From the NCBI RefSeq assembly GCF_002209355.2, contig NZ_CP106855.1:1-64000 (forward strand): a DNA stretch of 64,000 bases, given 5' to 3'. The DNA is from Bdellovibrio sp. SKB1291214. GTDB lineage: Bacteria > Bdellovibrionota > Bdellovibrionia > Bdellovibrionales > Bdellovibrionaceae. The notes beneath the pieces were generated by a model that saw nothing but the letters and a program-made list of their open reading frames with translations, had not been told where the DNA came from and did no database searches. This document shows positions 18,268 to 26,299 of this stretch, piece after piece. How positions within the stretch are numbered: position 1 is the stretch's first letter; each line of letters starts with the position of its first letter. The translations under genes were made by a program, and so were the position numbers.

Positions 18268-18945
18268 TCAATGAACGGTGGAAAAAACTCTTTTCCAACG
18301 CACTGTAGGATAGCGGTCTCCGCCCCATTTTTCCTGCCAATCCAATGACAACCAAATCAAAACGACCTTGCCGACAATTTGCGATGTCGGAACTGTGCCC
18401 CAATAGCGCGAGTCGTCACTCGCATCACGGTTATCTCCTAGAATAAAGACTTCATCGGGCGGAACGACGATCGGTCCGAAATCCTTATTTTCCCGCTGCT
18501 TTTGAAAAATCACTTTCCAAGAGGAGTCTTGAAACTTTTCTTGGAAAATTTCGAACATGTCTGAATTTGGATTATCGCCAGTATCAACAGTCACTTTTTC
18601 ATAGTGAAGGGCCTCATCATTCAAAACAATCCGACCATCTTTGATTTGGATTTTATCTCCAGGTAAGCCGATCACGCGTTTCACGTAAGAAATGCCTGGC
18701 TGATTGCTATAGTTAAAAACGATCAGGTCACCGCGCTCTGGAGATGTGACGTCCCATTTTCTATCTGTGAATGGTAACTGAATACCGTAAGAGAGCCTGG
18801 AAGAAAAAATAAAATCGCCAGGTTTTAGGGTTGGCTGCATTGAGCCCGTTGGCACTTTATAAGCCGTGATCAAATAGCTGCGCACGAACAGCGCAAAAAA
18901 AACCGCGATCACCAAAGTTGTTAAGTATTCTCGCCAACGAGTCAT
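18268..18945 (-). CDS. lepB: Signal peptidase I, copy 1
   Basis: Membrane-bound Ser/Lys protease that removes signal peptides of exported proteins. One N-terminal helix (about 8-28) precedes catalytic Ser35 in VPTGSMQPTL, and the general base Lys89 is in YVKRVIGLPGD. Box E is GDNRDASDDSRYWGTVP. At 225 aa it is the shortest of the three copies here. It is separated from the other two by the small exported-protein gene at 19005. Confidence 0.95.
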   Translation of the reverse strand: MTRWREYLTTLVIAVFFALFVRSYLITAYKVPTGSMQPTLKPGDFIFSSRLSYGIQLPFTDRKWDVTSPERGDLIVFNYSNQPGISYVKRVIGLPGDKIQIKDGRIVLNDEALHYEKVTVDTGDNPNSDMFEIFQEKFQDSSWKVIFQKQRENKDFGPIVVPPDEVFILGDNRDASDDSRYWGTVPTSQIVGKVVLIWLSLDWQEKWGGDRYPTVRWKRVFSTVH

Positions 18946-19004
18946 AAAAAAATGTTAACCAACTTTTGGGATCGCGGATAGCTTTTTTGAGAAAGCGACA
19001 ATTA

Positions 19005-19430
19005 CTAGTAATCGTATTCGTTGATCGGAGACGGATCTTTATTTTCCATATAGATGACAGCGCGAGTATTGTTCAATGACGGATGAAGAATCGTTACAGA
19101 GCAACCACTGTTTTCATTGCCTGGAGTCCAAACAACTTGGATTTCGTAAGCTTGCGTGAATTCTTTTTTTGCGGAATCGTAAGCGCTCTCCAACAAGATT
19201 GTTTTGATAACCTTACATTGGAAACCACCTGCTTGAGTCTCAACAACAGCATTAGGAACAACTGTCGTGCTGCTGTTAACAACAACACGCAAAGCGATAA
19301 CTCCGTCTTGGTTAGAAGCTGCAACGGCTTCTACGTCGGTTCTTTTATCTTGAAGGTTTGTGTAGTTATTGCTGTACGCGAATGTGCTTAAGGACGTTAA
19401 AAGTGTGACTACGAAAGTAAGCAATTTCAT
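19005..19430 (-). CDS. Exported protein of unknown function, 141 aa
   Basis: The ATG at 19430 is chosen because AAGGAGATATCA precedes it; a longer frame to 19487 lacks such support. A signal peptide spans about 1-19 (MKLLTFVVTLLTSLSTFAYS). The mature region is about 120 aa, beta-rich, with two cysteines (FQCKVI, SGCSVTI) that could form a disulfide, and an acidic tail ending NEYDY. Family not recognised. It interrupts the signal peptidase series but has its own leader with a 15-bp palindrome, so it may be regulated separately. Confidence 0.75.
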   Translation of the reverse strand: MKLLTFVVTLLTSLSTFAYSNNYTNLQDKRTDVEAVAASNQDGVIALRVVVNSSTTVVPNAVVETQAGGFQCKVIKTILLESAYDSAKKEFTQAYEIQVVWTPGNENSGCSVTILHPSLNNTRAVIYMENKDPSPINEYDY

Positions 19431-19491
19431 TGATATCTCCTTGGATTTACTAATTGATGGAGTAGGGATATCACAGCCGTCACCCACCCTC

Positions 19492-19506
19492 TAATGCATT
19501 GCATTA
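19492..19506. promoter_or_regulatory. 15-bp perfect palindrome, possible operator
   Basis: TAATGCA-T-TGCATTA is a perfect inverted repeat centred on one base, 62 bp upstream of the ATG at 19430. The position and symmetry fit a binding site for a dimeric repressor or activator. No matching copy was noticed elsewhere in the window. Confidence 0.4.
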
Positions 19507-19561
19507 GCAGTGTAAAATGAACCCGGCTTTTATCATTTGTGAATGAACTAAATAGCTGAAA

Positions 19562-20275
19562 TTAATGGAGGGTTTTAAACAAGCGAGACCAGCGCATTTG
19601 GGCCGGATCACACATAAATGTCATGGTCGGAAGTGTATTCTCGCAGGAAAGCCAAATCGCCCACGCGCGGCCCACGATATAATCCTTCTTCACAAATCCC
19701 CAGACCCGAGAATCACTTGATTGATCACGGTTGTCGCCCATAAAGAAGAAATGCCCTTCAGGGACTTTAAAGACCTGAGGGCTGACATCCTCATCAAACT
19801 TGTAATCCATGAAACGAATCGCATGAGTGTTCTTATCCATCGTTTCTTCAAAGTATGAAAAACCTTTTTCGTTCTTATCGTCATCAAACTGCACCAACGG
19901 AATTTCACTTCCATTGATTGAGATGCGTCCTGCTTTCACCGATACTTCATCCCCGGGCAGGCCAATCAAACGCTTGATATAATAGACATCAGGATTTTCG
20001 GGATATTTAAAAACAATGATCTGCCCGCGCTCGGGTGACGACCATTGAAACATCCATTTATCTCTAAAGGGAAGATGCAAGCCATAGGCAAATTTTTTAA
20101 CCAAGATATGGTCGTGCACCAAAAGGTTCGGAATCATACTTCCAGAAGGGATCACAAAGGGCTCAAACAAAGCCCAGCGTACTCCCATCACCAGCAGAAT
20201 AGGAAAAAGGAACGTTAGAATCGCTTGATTCCACGTTCCCTTTAGGTTTTTTTCCACTGGCTGTTTTGAATTCAT
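19562..20275 (-). CDS. lepB: Signal peptidase I, copy 2
   Basis: A 237-aa type I signal peptidase with one membrane helix (about 17-36), catalytic Ser46 in FVIPSGSMIPN and Lys101 in YYIKRLIGLPGD, and box E GDNRDQSSDSRVWGFV. It carries an insert of about 40 residues rich in Asp/Glu/Lys between the active-site boxes (DDDKNEKGFSYFEETMDK). It begins 3 bp after the stop of copy 3, so the two are co-expressed. All catalytic residues are intact, arguing against a decaying duplicate. Confidence 0.95.
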   Translation of the reverse strand: MNSKQPVEKNLKGTWNQAILTFLFPILLVMGVRWALFEPFVIPSGSMIPNLLVHDHILVKKFAYGLHLPFRDKWMFQWSSPERGQIIVFKYPENPDVYYIKRLIGLPGDEVSVKAGRISINGSEIPLVQFDDDKNEKGFSYFEETMDKNTHAIRFMDYKFDEDVSPQVFKVPEGHFFFMGDNRDQSSDSRVWGFVKKDYIVGRAWAIWLSCENTLPTMTFMCDPAQMRWSRLFKTLH

Positions 20276-20278
20276 CTA

Positions 20279-21076
20279 TTAATTTACTTGATGGAAAAAG
20301 CGAGTCCAACGAATCGTCAAAGGATTGCAAAGCATCGGAAGCGCCGGAATAGTTTCTTCACAAGAAAGCCATACGAACATCGCACGACCCAAAATATTTT
20401 GCTTAGGCAGGAAGCTCCAAACACGGCTATCCATCGAGTTCATACGGTTATCACCCATCACGAATAAGTGATCTTCAGGAACAACGACTGGACCGAAAGT
20501 TTCGTAGAAGTCCCCTTTACGAAGAAGGATCGCATGATCCTTACCTTCCGTAGCACCTTTACCTGGTGGCAAAGCCTCCGTGAATTCAACGTAATTTGAT
20601 TTTGCATCGTTGACGTTACCATCACGAGTGAAGTCCGCGTCACGCAACCAATTGAACTCGTCCTGGTTTGCAGGAACTTTCTTTTCGACCGGTTTATCAT
20701 TCACGTACAAAGTTCCATTTTCATAATAGATTTTATCGCCAGGTTCCCCCACGATACGCTTGATAAAGAAAGTGCTCATGTCACGTGGATATTTAAAGAC
20801 GATGACTTCGCCACGTTTTGGTTCGTTGAACTTCACCATCCAGTTTTCGCTGAAGGGAACGCGCAATCCGTAAGTCAATTTGTTCACGAAGATATGATCA
20901 TGGATCAACAAGCTTGGCAGCATGGAACCCGATGGAATCACATACGCTTCAACAAAGCCCCAGCGAATGAAAAGAGCAATGAATACAGCAAGAAAAAGAG
21001 AACCCCATCCCTCAGTCCAAAAATGCTTTGTTCTCCAGTCCCAAGGAACCGGTTTGTTGTCTTGTTGTTTTGACAT
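20279..21076 (-). CDS. lepB: Signal peptidase I, copy 3
   Basis: A 265-aa type I signal peptidase: membrane helix about 25-41, catalytic Ser51 in YVIPSGSMLPS, Lys106 in FFIKRIVGEPGD and box E GDNRMNSMDSRVWSFLP. The domain II insert (about 125-200) is the longest of the three copies. It follows lepA by 5 bp, the classic lepA-lepB pairing, so this is probably the housekeeping enzyme and the other two are paralogues. Confidence 0.95.
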   Translation of the reverse strand: MSKQQDNKPVPWDWRTKHFWTEGWGSLFLAVFIALFIRWGFVEAYVIPSGSMLPSLLIHDHIFVNKLTYGLRVPFSENWMVKFNEPKRGEVIVFKYPRDMSTFFIKRIVGEPGDKIYYENGTLYVNDKPVEKKVPANQDEFNWLRDADFTRDGNVNDAKSNYVEFTEALPPGKGATEGKDHAILLRKGDFYETFGPVVVPEDHLFVMGDNRMNSMDSRVWSFLPKQNILGRAMFVWLSCEETIPALPMLCNPLTIRWTRFFHQVN

Positions 21077-21081
21077 GATGC

Positions 21082-22890
21082 TTAGTCCTCAACTTTCAAG
21101 ATGGCCAGGAATGCTTCTTGAGGGACGTCGACAGAGCCGACTGCCTTCATGCGTTTCTTACCTTCTTTTTGTTTCTCTAAAAGCTTACGTTTACGAGAGA
21201 TGTCACCACCATAACATTTGGCAGTAACGTCTTTTCTGATCGCACCTTGAGTTTCACGTGCGATGATTTTTGAACCGATCGCCGCTTGAATATTAATTTG
21301 GAACTGCTGGCGTGGGATCAGCTCTTTCATTTTTTCTGTCAGCTTACGACCCCGAGTTACGGCTTTTGATCTGTGAACGATTAACGACAAGGCATCAATC
21401 GGCTCAGAGTTGATCAAGATATCCAATTTAACTAAGTCAGATTCTTCGAAGCCAATAAATTCATATTCCAAAGACGCGTAACCTTTAGAAATAGATTTAA
21501 GACGGTCATAGAAATCCATCACCATTTCATTCATCGGCAGTTTGTATTCGATGATGACTTTCTTTTCGTTTACATACTCCATTTTCAGCTGAGCACCACG
21601 CTTGTCTTCACAAAGCTTCAGGATACCGCCGATGTATTCAGTCGGAGTGTGCAACGTGACCTTCACGTAAGGCTCTTCGAATTTTGCAATTTTAGATTCA
21701 TCTGGCATGCCTGATGGATTTTCCAACATCATGACTGTGCCGTCGGTCTGGGTGATTTGATAAACAACCGTTGGAGCTGTGGTAATTAAATCAAGATTGA
21801 ATTCGCGCTCTAAACGCTCTTGCACAATCTCCATATGAAGCAGGCCCAAGAATCCACAACGGTAACCGAAACCCAAGGCTGCTGATTTCTCAACTTCGTA
21901 TGACAGCGAAGAGTCATTCAAGCAAAGCTTGTCCAAAGCATCTTTCAAACTTTCATACTCTGAAGCAACGACCGGGAAGATACCGGCAAATACCATCGGC
22001 TTAATTCTTTGGAAACCAGCCAACGGCTCTGCCGCTGGATGTTTCGCTGCCGTTACAGTATCGCCCACTTTAACGTCGCGAATATCTTTGATACCGCAGA
22101 TGATAAAGCCCACTTCACCCGCTTCCAAAGTTTCCTGAGGCGCTGGGAATGGTTTGTATTTACCCATGCGCAAAACTTCGTAATCACGGTCCGTCGCCAT
22201 GAACTTAATTTTGTCGCCTTTTTTAATTGTACCGTCCACCATTCGAACCAGGACGACAACGCCTTGATATGCATCGAACCACGAGTCAAAGATCAACCCG
22301 CGCGGAGTGAGCGTGCGATCTGCTTTTGGTGGCGGAACCTTTTCAACGATGGCTTCAAGAATATCCGTAATACCGATTTTCTCTTTGGCAGAAGCGTGAA
22401 TGATACCTGTTGTATCCAAACCAACGGTGTCTTCGATTTGTCTGGCAACACCTTCTGGGTCGGCAGACGGCAAATCGATTTTGTTCAAGACAGGAATGAT
22501 CTCAAGATTATTTTCCATCGCAAGATAAACGTTTGCGAGAGTTTGCGCTTCCACGCCTTGAGCAGCATCAACAACCAAAATCGCGCCTTCACAGGCTGCC
22601 AAAGAGCGAGATACTTCGTAAGAGAAGTCCACGTGCCCCGGTGTATCGATCAAGTTGATCTGATAGTCGTTTCCATCTTTCGATTTGAAATCTAGACACA
22701 CAGTCTGAGCTTTGATTGTGATCCCACGCTCACGCTCAAGTTCCATGTTGTCCAAGAACTGTTCTTTCTTTTCACGATCGGAAAGAGAACCAGTTACGGA
22801 AAGAAGACCATCTGCCAAAGTTGATTTGCCGTGGTCGATATGAGCGATAATTGCAAAGTTACGTATATACTTAGGATCCATTCGCGCCAT
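21082..22890 (-). CDS. lepA: Elongation factor 4 (LepA)
   Basis: Ribosome-bound GTPase of the EF-G family that influences initiation and back-translocation. G1 is [10 protein letters not shown]2 RERGIT, G3 DTPGHVDF, G4 NKID. The C-terminal LepA-specific domain ends with [19 protein letters not shown] place the start at the ATG at 22890 (602 aa); the ATG at 22881 would give 599 aa, equal to the E. coli length. An apparent TTG start at 22923 falls inside the upstream hairpin and is rejected. No clear ribosome binding site precedes either ATG. Confidence 0.96.
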   Translation of the reverse strand: MARMDPKYIRNFAIIAHIDHGKSTLADGLLSVTGSLSDREKKEQFLDNMELERERGITIKAQTVCLDFKSKDGNDYQINLIDTPGHVDFSYEVSRSLAACEGAILVVDAAQGVEAQTLANVYLAMENNLEIIPVLNKIDLPSADPEGVARQIEDTVGLDTTGIIHASAKEKIGITDILEAIVEKVPPPKADRTLTPRGLIFDSWFDAYQGVVVLVRMVDGTIKKGDKIKFMATDRDYEVLRMGKYKPFPAPQETLEAGEVGFIICGIKDIRDVKVGDTVTAAKHPAAEPLAGFQRIKPMVFAGIFPVVASEYESLKDALDKLCLNDSSLSYEVEKSAALGFGYRCGFLGLLHMEIVQERLEREFNLDLITTAPTVVYQITQTDGTVMMLENPSGMPDESKIAKFEEPYVKVTLHTPTEYIGGILKLCEDKRGAQLKMEYVNEKKVIIEYKLPMNEMVMDFYDRLKSISKGYASLEYEFIGFEESDLVKLDILINSEPIDALSLIVHRSKAVTRGRKLTEKMKELIPRQQFQINIQAAIGSKIIARETQGAIRKDVTAKCYGGDISRKRKLLEKQKEGKKRMKAVGSVDVPQEAFLAILKVED

Positions 22891-22892
22891 TA

Positions 22893-22931
22893 TATAAAAG
22901 AAGCGCCGAGTTGCTAGAGACAACTCGGCGC
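22893..22931 (-). terminator. Strong hairpin between metK and lepA
   Basis: A perfect 11-bp G+C-rich stem (GCGCCGAGTTG with CAACTCGGCGC, 22903-22913 and 22921-22931) around a 7-nt loop is followed on the minus strand by TTCTTTTATATA. It should terminate metK transcription, yet ends only 3-12 bp before the lepA start, so it may also attenuate read-through into lepA. Confidence 0.8.
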
Positions 22932-22961
22932 AATGATTAATAAATTTGAAAATTCAGCAGA

Positions 22962-24125
22962 CTAAGAAAGTGCCTTTACAGCGCTTTTTAGTTCTTCGAT
23001 CTTATTTAGTTTCTCCCATGTGAAACCTTCTTCAGTACGACCGAAGTGGCCATAAGCCGCTGTATTCGAGTAGATTGGTCTCAAAAGGTCCAAATCCTTC
23101 GTAATGCGAGCTGGACGCAGGTCAAAGACCTGGCGAACTGCTTTTTCAAGCACTTCAGAACCAACTTTGCTTGTACCGAAGTCATTTACAGTAATGGAAA
23201 CCGGTTCAGCAACACCGATCGCGTAAGCTACTTGAAGCAAGCAGCGGTCTGCCAAGCCTGCACCAACGATGTTCTTAGCGATGTGACGAGCTGCGTAAGC
23301 TGCAGAACGATCCACTTTAGAAGGATCTTTACCAGAGAATGCGCCGCCACCATGTGCACCGTGACCACCGTAAGTGTCCACGATGATTTTACGACCCGTC
23401 AAACCAGCATCCCCCATAGGGCCACCCGTTACAAAACGGCCTGTCGGGTTGATGAAGAATTTTGTTTTAGAGTCGATCCACTGAGCTGGGATTGATTTTT
23501 TGATCAACTCTTCAGTGATGAATTCTTTGATTGTTGCATTCGAAACAGAGTCCGCGTGTTGAGTGGAAATAACAACGGCGTCGATGCGTTTCGCAAGGCC
23601 GTTTTCATACTGAACAGTCACCTGAGATTTTGCATCAGGGCGCAACCAGTCCACCTTGTTGGCTTTACGAATCGTCGCCAAATCTTTCACAAGTTTGTGA
23701 GACATCGCGATTGAAAGAGGCATCAACTCAGGAGTTTCATTGACTGCGTAACCGAACATCAAACCTTGGTCGCCGGCGCCTTGGTCGTCAGACAAAGTCT
23801 CTTTAACACCGACAGCGATGTCTGGAGATTGTTGGCCAACTGCAACCGTCACTGCACAAGTTTTGTAGTCAAAACCTTTGTCAGAGTGGTCATAACCAAT
23901 ACGTTTAACAACATCACGAGCGATTTCTGAAAAGTTCACTTTTGCAGAAGTCGTGATTTCACCAGCAACAACGATTAAACCTGTCGTTAGCAAAGTCTCA
24001 CAGGCAACGCGACCTTTAGGGTCTTGAGCCAAGATAGCGTCCAGAACGCCATCGGAGATTTGATCGGCCATTTTATCCGGATGACCTTCAGAAACAGATT
24101 CACTCGTAAAAAGATAGTTTTTCAC
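22962..24125 (-). CDS. metK: S-adenosylmethionine synthetase
   Basis: Makes SAM from methionine and ATP. The 387-aa protein starts at a GTG (24125) behind AAGGAAAAATAAGAA. Conserved segments are [20 protein letters not shown] at the N-terminus, [12 protein letters not shown], and the P-loop-like [18 protein letters not shown]. It has a 270-nt upstream region holding a candidate structured RNA. Downstream the strong hairpin at 22903 separates it from lepA. Confidence 0.98.
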   Translation of the reverse strand: MKNYLFTSESVSEGHPDKMADQISDGVLDAILAQDPKGRVACETLLTTGLIVVAGEITTSAKVNFSEIARDVVKRIGYDHSDKGFDYKTCAVTVAVGQQSPDIAVGVKETLSDDQGAGDQGLMFGYAVNETPELMPLSIAMSHKLVKDLATIRKANKVDWLRPDAKSQVTVQYENGLAKRIDAVVISTQHADSVSNATIKEFITEELIKKSIPAQWIDSKTKFFINPTGRFVTGGPMGDAGLTGRKIIVDTYGGHGAHGGGAFSGKDPSKVDRSAAYAARHIAKNIVGAGLADRCLLQVAYAIGVAEPVSITVNDFGTSKVGSEVLEKAVRQVFDLRPARITKDLDLLRPIYSNTAAYGHFGRTEEGFTWEKLNKIEELKSAVKALS

Positions 24126-24395
24126 TTCTTATTTTTCCTTATCGAGAGGATTGCCACACCCTAACCGGGGCAGAGTGCAACTAGGTTTGATTGAAGACAT
24201 TTTAAGTCAGAATCGGAACCTATCAAACTCGTATTTGGGGGTCAACCAATTGCCGGAACCTTCTTAAGGAAAAGACTGATACGCATTCCTCTCGCCCCTG
24301 CCCAAAGTGCACGTTAAGGCTTCGGCGATCTCCCATGGTTGCAACGCTCTGAGGATCATGAGCACTACCTGAGGTTTTGATGAGGTCATGAAACG
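24126..24395 (-). ncRNA. metK upstream region with a candidate structured RNA
   Basis: This gene-free stretch between the hpf terminator and metK holds, on the minus strand near 24353-24300, the segment CAGAGCGTTGCAACC followed by GCCGAAGCCTTAACG and GCACT. GCGTT can pair with AACGT and an outer AGTGC with GCACT. The GAGCGYTGCAACC string resembles the core of SAH-sensing riboswitches (known from ahcY and metH leaders), but the second conserved block (CCAGGCTCG) and its helix were not found. It could be a diverged SAM/SAH-type aptamer or an unrelated small RNA. Confidence 0.3.
24199..24226 (-). promoter_or_regulatory. metK: Candidate sigma-70-type promoter of metK
   Basis: On the minus strand TTGATA (24226-24221) and TAAAAT (24204-24199) are separated by 16 bp, about 75 bp before the metK GTG. 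If used, transcription would start downstream of the candidate structured RNA, which would then be a separate transcript or act only on read-through RNA. Confidence 0.35.
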
Positions 24396-24423
24396 ACAAA
24401 AGGTGGTATTAACCACCTTTTGT
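24396..24423 (-). terminator. Rho-independent terminator of hpf
   Basis: A perfect 11-bp stem ACAAAAGGTGG / CCACCTTTTGT encloses the loop TATTAA, 26 bp beyond the hpf stop codon; the U-rich 3' arm (CCTTTTGT) supplies the tract on the minus strand. Confidence 0.75.
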
Positions 24424-24448
24424 TAAACGAATATCTATTTAAAATGAT

Positions 24449-24799
24449 CTATGCGGCTTTACGCACGCGCATCAACTGATTCAGGCGCCCTTCCTTTGAA
24501 AGCTCGGGCTTTTTATGATCTTTGACCATTTTGGCAACTTTCAAGAATTGCTTTTCAAGCTTATCCACGCATGAGTCCACTGCTCCGTACGCGTCCACAC
24601 CGAAAGCTGAAGCTTTGAAATACTTCTCGCGGGTGTTTACTGAAATTTCCACGCAAAACTCATTTTTGGTTTTACTAAAGTAAACAGTCCCGTAACCATC
24701 CCTTAGCAGAAATTGACCGATCTCGTCCATGCGCTGCTCTGTGTATGTAACAAGTGAATCGGAGTGATCAAGATGCTTAAAGGTTGTGTTCAATTTCAT
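24449..24799 (-). CDS. hpf: Ribosome hibernation promoting factor (short HPF/RaiA family)
   Basis: Binds the 30S decoding region in stationary phase and prevents or reshapes ribosome dimers. The start at ATG 24799 follows GGAGGAGAGAAA, giving 116 aa; the longer frame is not needed. The S30AE domain (about 1-95) shows the beta-alpha-beta pattern with KASAFGVDAYGAVDSCVDKLEKQF and a basic C-terminus LMRVRKAA. The long-HPF dimerisation domain is absent. It lies beyond rpoN as in many proteobacteria, here separated by apt and the nucleosidase gene. Confidence 0.92.
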   Translation of the reverse strand: MKLNTTFKHLDHSDSLVTYTEQRMDEIGQFLLRDGYGTVYFSKTKNEFCVEISVNTREKYFKASAFGVDAYGAVDSCVDKLEKQFLKVAKMVKDHKKPELSKEGRLNQLMRVRKAA

Positions 24800-24850
24800 T
24801 TTCTCTCCTCCAGCCCCTTTCAAGGCCTTTAGTTTACGGGTGTGTTTCCC

Positions 24851-24897
24851 AAGAGCGCTGCTAGCGCTCTTACTTAGCTTATCGGGTCCGCTGGACC
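24851..24897 (-). other. Two tandem hairpins in the hpf leader
   Basis: AAGAGCGCT-GCT-AGCGCTCTT (24851-24871) and GGTCC-GCT-GGACC (24885-24897) are perfect stems with three-base loops, 52-98 bp upstream of the hpf start. Neither has a T-tract, so they are more likely RNA stabilising or regulatory elements than terminators. Confidence 0.4.
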
Positions 24898-24981
24898 AAA
24901 GATGAGCTCTATATTGAGACCCGGAGAGAATAATTTGCGGTTAATTCAAATTCTCGTTTTGAGAAAAATAATTTTCACGGT

Positions 24982-25575
24982 TTATGCTGGAGCGCCGTCT
25001 TCGGATGCGATCATTTTCTTATAAAAAGTTAATAGCTTCTTGGCACCTGGTAAAAGATTCGCCGCCCAGTCATTGTGAGCGTTGTGATCAGCTCCATCCG
25101 TGATGTACTTCAGAGAGATTAATTGCACACCCATTTTGCGGCAAACCTTGGCGATTGCATATCCTTCCATATCTACAAGGTCACAAGGTAACCTAGGAGT
25201 TCCTGTCTCGAAATTATCACCCGTACTGCACACACCATGGGGAAGTTCTGAAAAATAAGGGATCAAATCGATCACGCCAGGAATCGGATCAAAGGGAGTC
25301 TCCCCCACTTTGAATCCCAATGGCGTGATATCCATGTCTCTTTGGACAAAAGAAGAAACCTCAACAAGATCATGAGTTTTAAATTTCGAACTGCCTGCTG
25401 TGCCCAGATTAATGATTACCTTGCATTTGGTCTTATGAATCACATCCATCGCCGTCAAAGCCGCGTTCACTTTACCTATTCCGGTATAATGAACTGGAAT
25501 GTTTTCGCCTTCGAAAACACCTTGGGATTCATGTGGAAGAGCCATCAACACAGCAACGTCTTTAATATTGAACAA
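24982..25575 (-). CDS. Short MTA/SAH nucleosidase-like protein
   Basis: Member of the purine nucleoside phosphorylase/MtnN fold that splits 5'-methylthioadenosine or S-adenosylhomocysteine, releasing adenine. At 197 aa it is about 35 residues shorter than standard MtnN, yet the catalytic trio appears kept: E16 (MALPHES), M136-E137 (VDMEGYAIAK) and D160 (YITDGAD). Substrate loops near 80-115 are shortened. The TTG start (25575) overlaps the apt end by 14 bp. Adjacent apt would recycle the adenine, and metK lies nearby, which supports a SAM-recycling role. Other nucleosidases such as futalosine hydrolase are possible. Confidence 0.75.
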   Translation of the reverse strand: MFNIKDVAVLMALPHESQGVFEGENIPVHYTGIGKVNAALTAMDVIHKTKCKVIINLGTAGSSKFKTHDLVEVSSFVQRDMDITPLGFKVGETPFDPIPGVIDLIPYFSELPHGVCSTGDNFETGTPRLPCDLVDMEGYAIAKVCRKMGVQLISLKYITDGADHNAHNDWAANLLPGAKKLLTFYKKMIASEDGAPA

Positions 25576-26059
25576 GGGAATAAACCTCTTTGCCGTTAAA
25601 TTTCATTTGATTCAAGAAAGTGAGGTTCACAAGAACCGCCACCGACTGCACGGTATAACCAGCAAGGGTGCTCAAATCAATAGCCGCTTGCAAAGTTCCA
25701 CCTGTCGCCAAAACGTCATCGACGATCATGATGTTGCCACCACCCACTGGAAGCTCAATTTCCGCAGTTCCATATTCAAGTGCATAAGAAATCTTTTTTG
25801 TCGGAGGAGGCAGCTTACCTGCCTTACGAATCGGCAAAAAGCCTTTCCCATGAATGGCCGCCATGTGCGAAGCCAAAATGAATCCCCGAGACTCGATGCC
25901 TGCGAAATATTGAATCTTAGAAAGATCCACACCATTCACCAAGTTTTTAGAAACAAAATTAAGAGCCTCAGGACTTTGCAAAAGTGGAGACATATCACGA
26001 AAAAGAATCCCCTCTTTAGGGAAGTTCGGAACATCTCGAATCAGCTTCTTCAAATCCAT
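25562..26059 (-). CDS. apt: Adenine phosphoribosyltransferase
   Basis: Converts adenine and PRPP to AMP. The start at ATG 26059 has AAGGAGAG 5 nt upstream, giving 165 aa, a little shorter than E. coli Apt. Motifs are the N-terminal IRDVPNFPKEGILFRD, the hood FAGIESRGFILA, and the PRPP loop IMIVDDVLATGGTLQAA. It overlaps the nucleosidase gene, so adenine release and salvage are translationally linked. Confidence 0.95.
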   Translation of the reverse strand: MDLKKLIRDVPNFPKEGILFRDMSPLLQSPEALNFVSKNLVNGVDLSKIQYFAGIESRGFILASHMAAIHGKGFLPIRKAGKLPPPTKKISYALEYGTAEIELPVGGGNIMIVDDVLATGGTLQAAIDLSTLAGYTVQSVAVLVNLTFLNQMKFNGKEVYSLVQY

Positions 26060-26244
26060 GGCACTCTCCTTCTCAAACGGAGCCAAAATAAAACCACTGG
26101 CCCAACAACTCAATGAAAATTGTTATTTCACGCGAAAAGAATGATCCAAGTCACCAGGCGCAGACCTATAATACAGCCTCGAAACCGAGTTCCACAGCCA
26201 AATCTGCCAAGCTGAACAGCGATAAAACAAACATCGAGCCCCTT

Positions 26245-26282
26245 AAAAACACGAAGTCCCCGCACGTTTCCGAGCGAGGACT
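26245..26282 (-). terminator. Terminator after rpoN
   Basis: On the minus strand AGTCCTCGC pairs with GCGGGGACT (one G-T pair) around a 10-nt loop, then TCGTGTTTTTAAG follows. It lies 18 bp past the rpoN stop. The rest of 26060-26244, between here and apt, has no gene that I can support. Confidence 0.7.
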
Positions 26283-26299
26283 GAAATGTTTCCGGGTTT

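Noticed and set aside
18268-20275. Extra signal peptidase copies as pseudogenes
   Set aside because: Catalytic Ser and Lys, box E and full length are intact in each copy.
22891-22923. LepA starting at TTG 22923
   Set aside because: The extra residues are encoded by one arm of the metK terminator; conserved LepA sequence begins at the later ATG.
24300-24395. Firm SAH riboswitch call upstream of metK
   Set aside because: Only one of the two conserved blocks is present and a possible promoter lies downstream, so it is kept as a low-confidence candidate.
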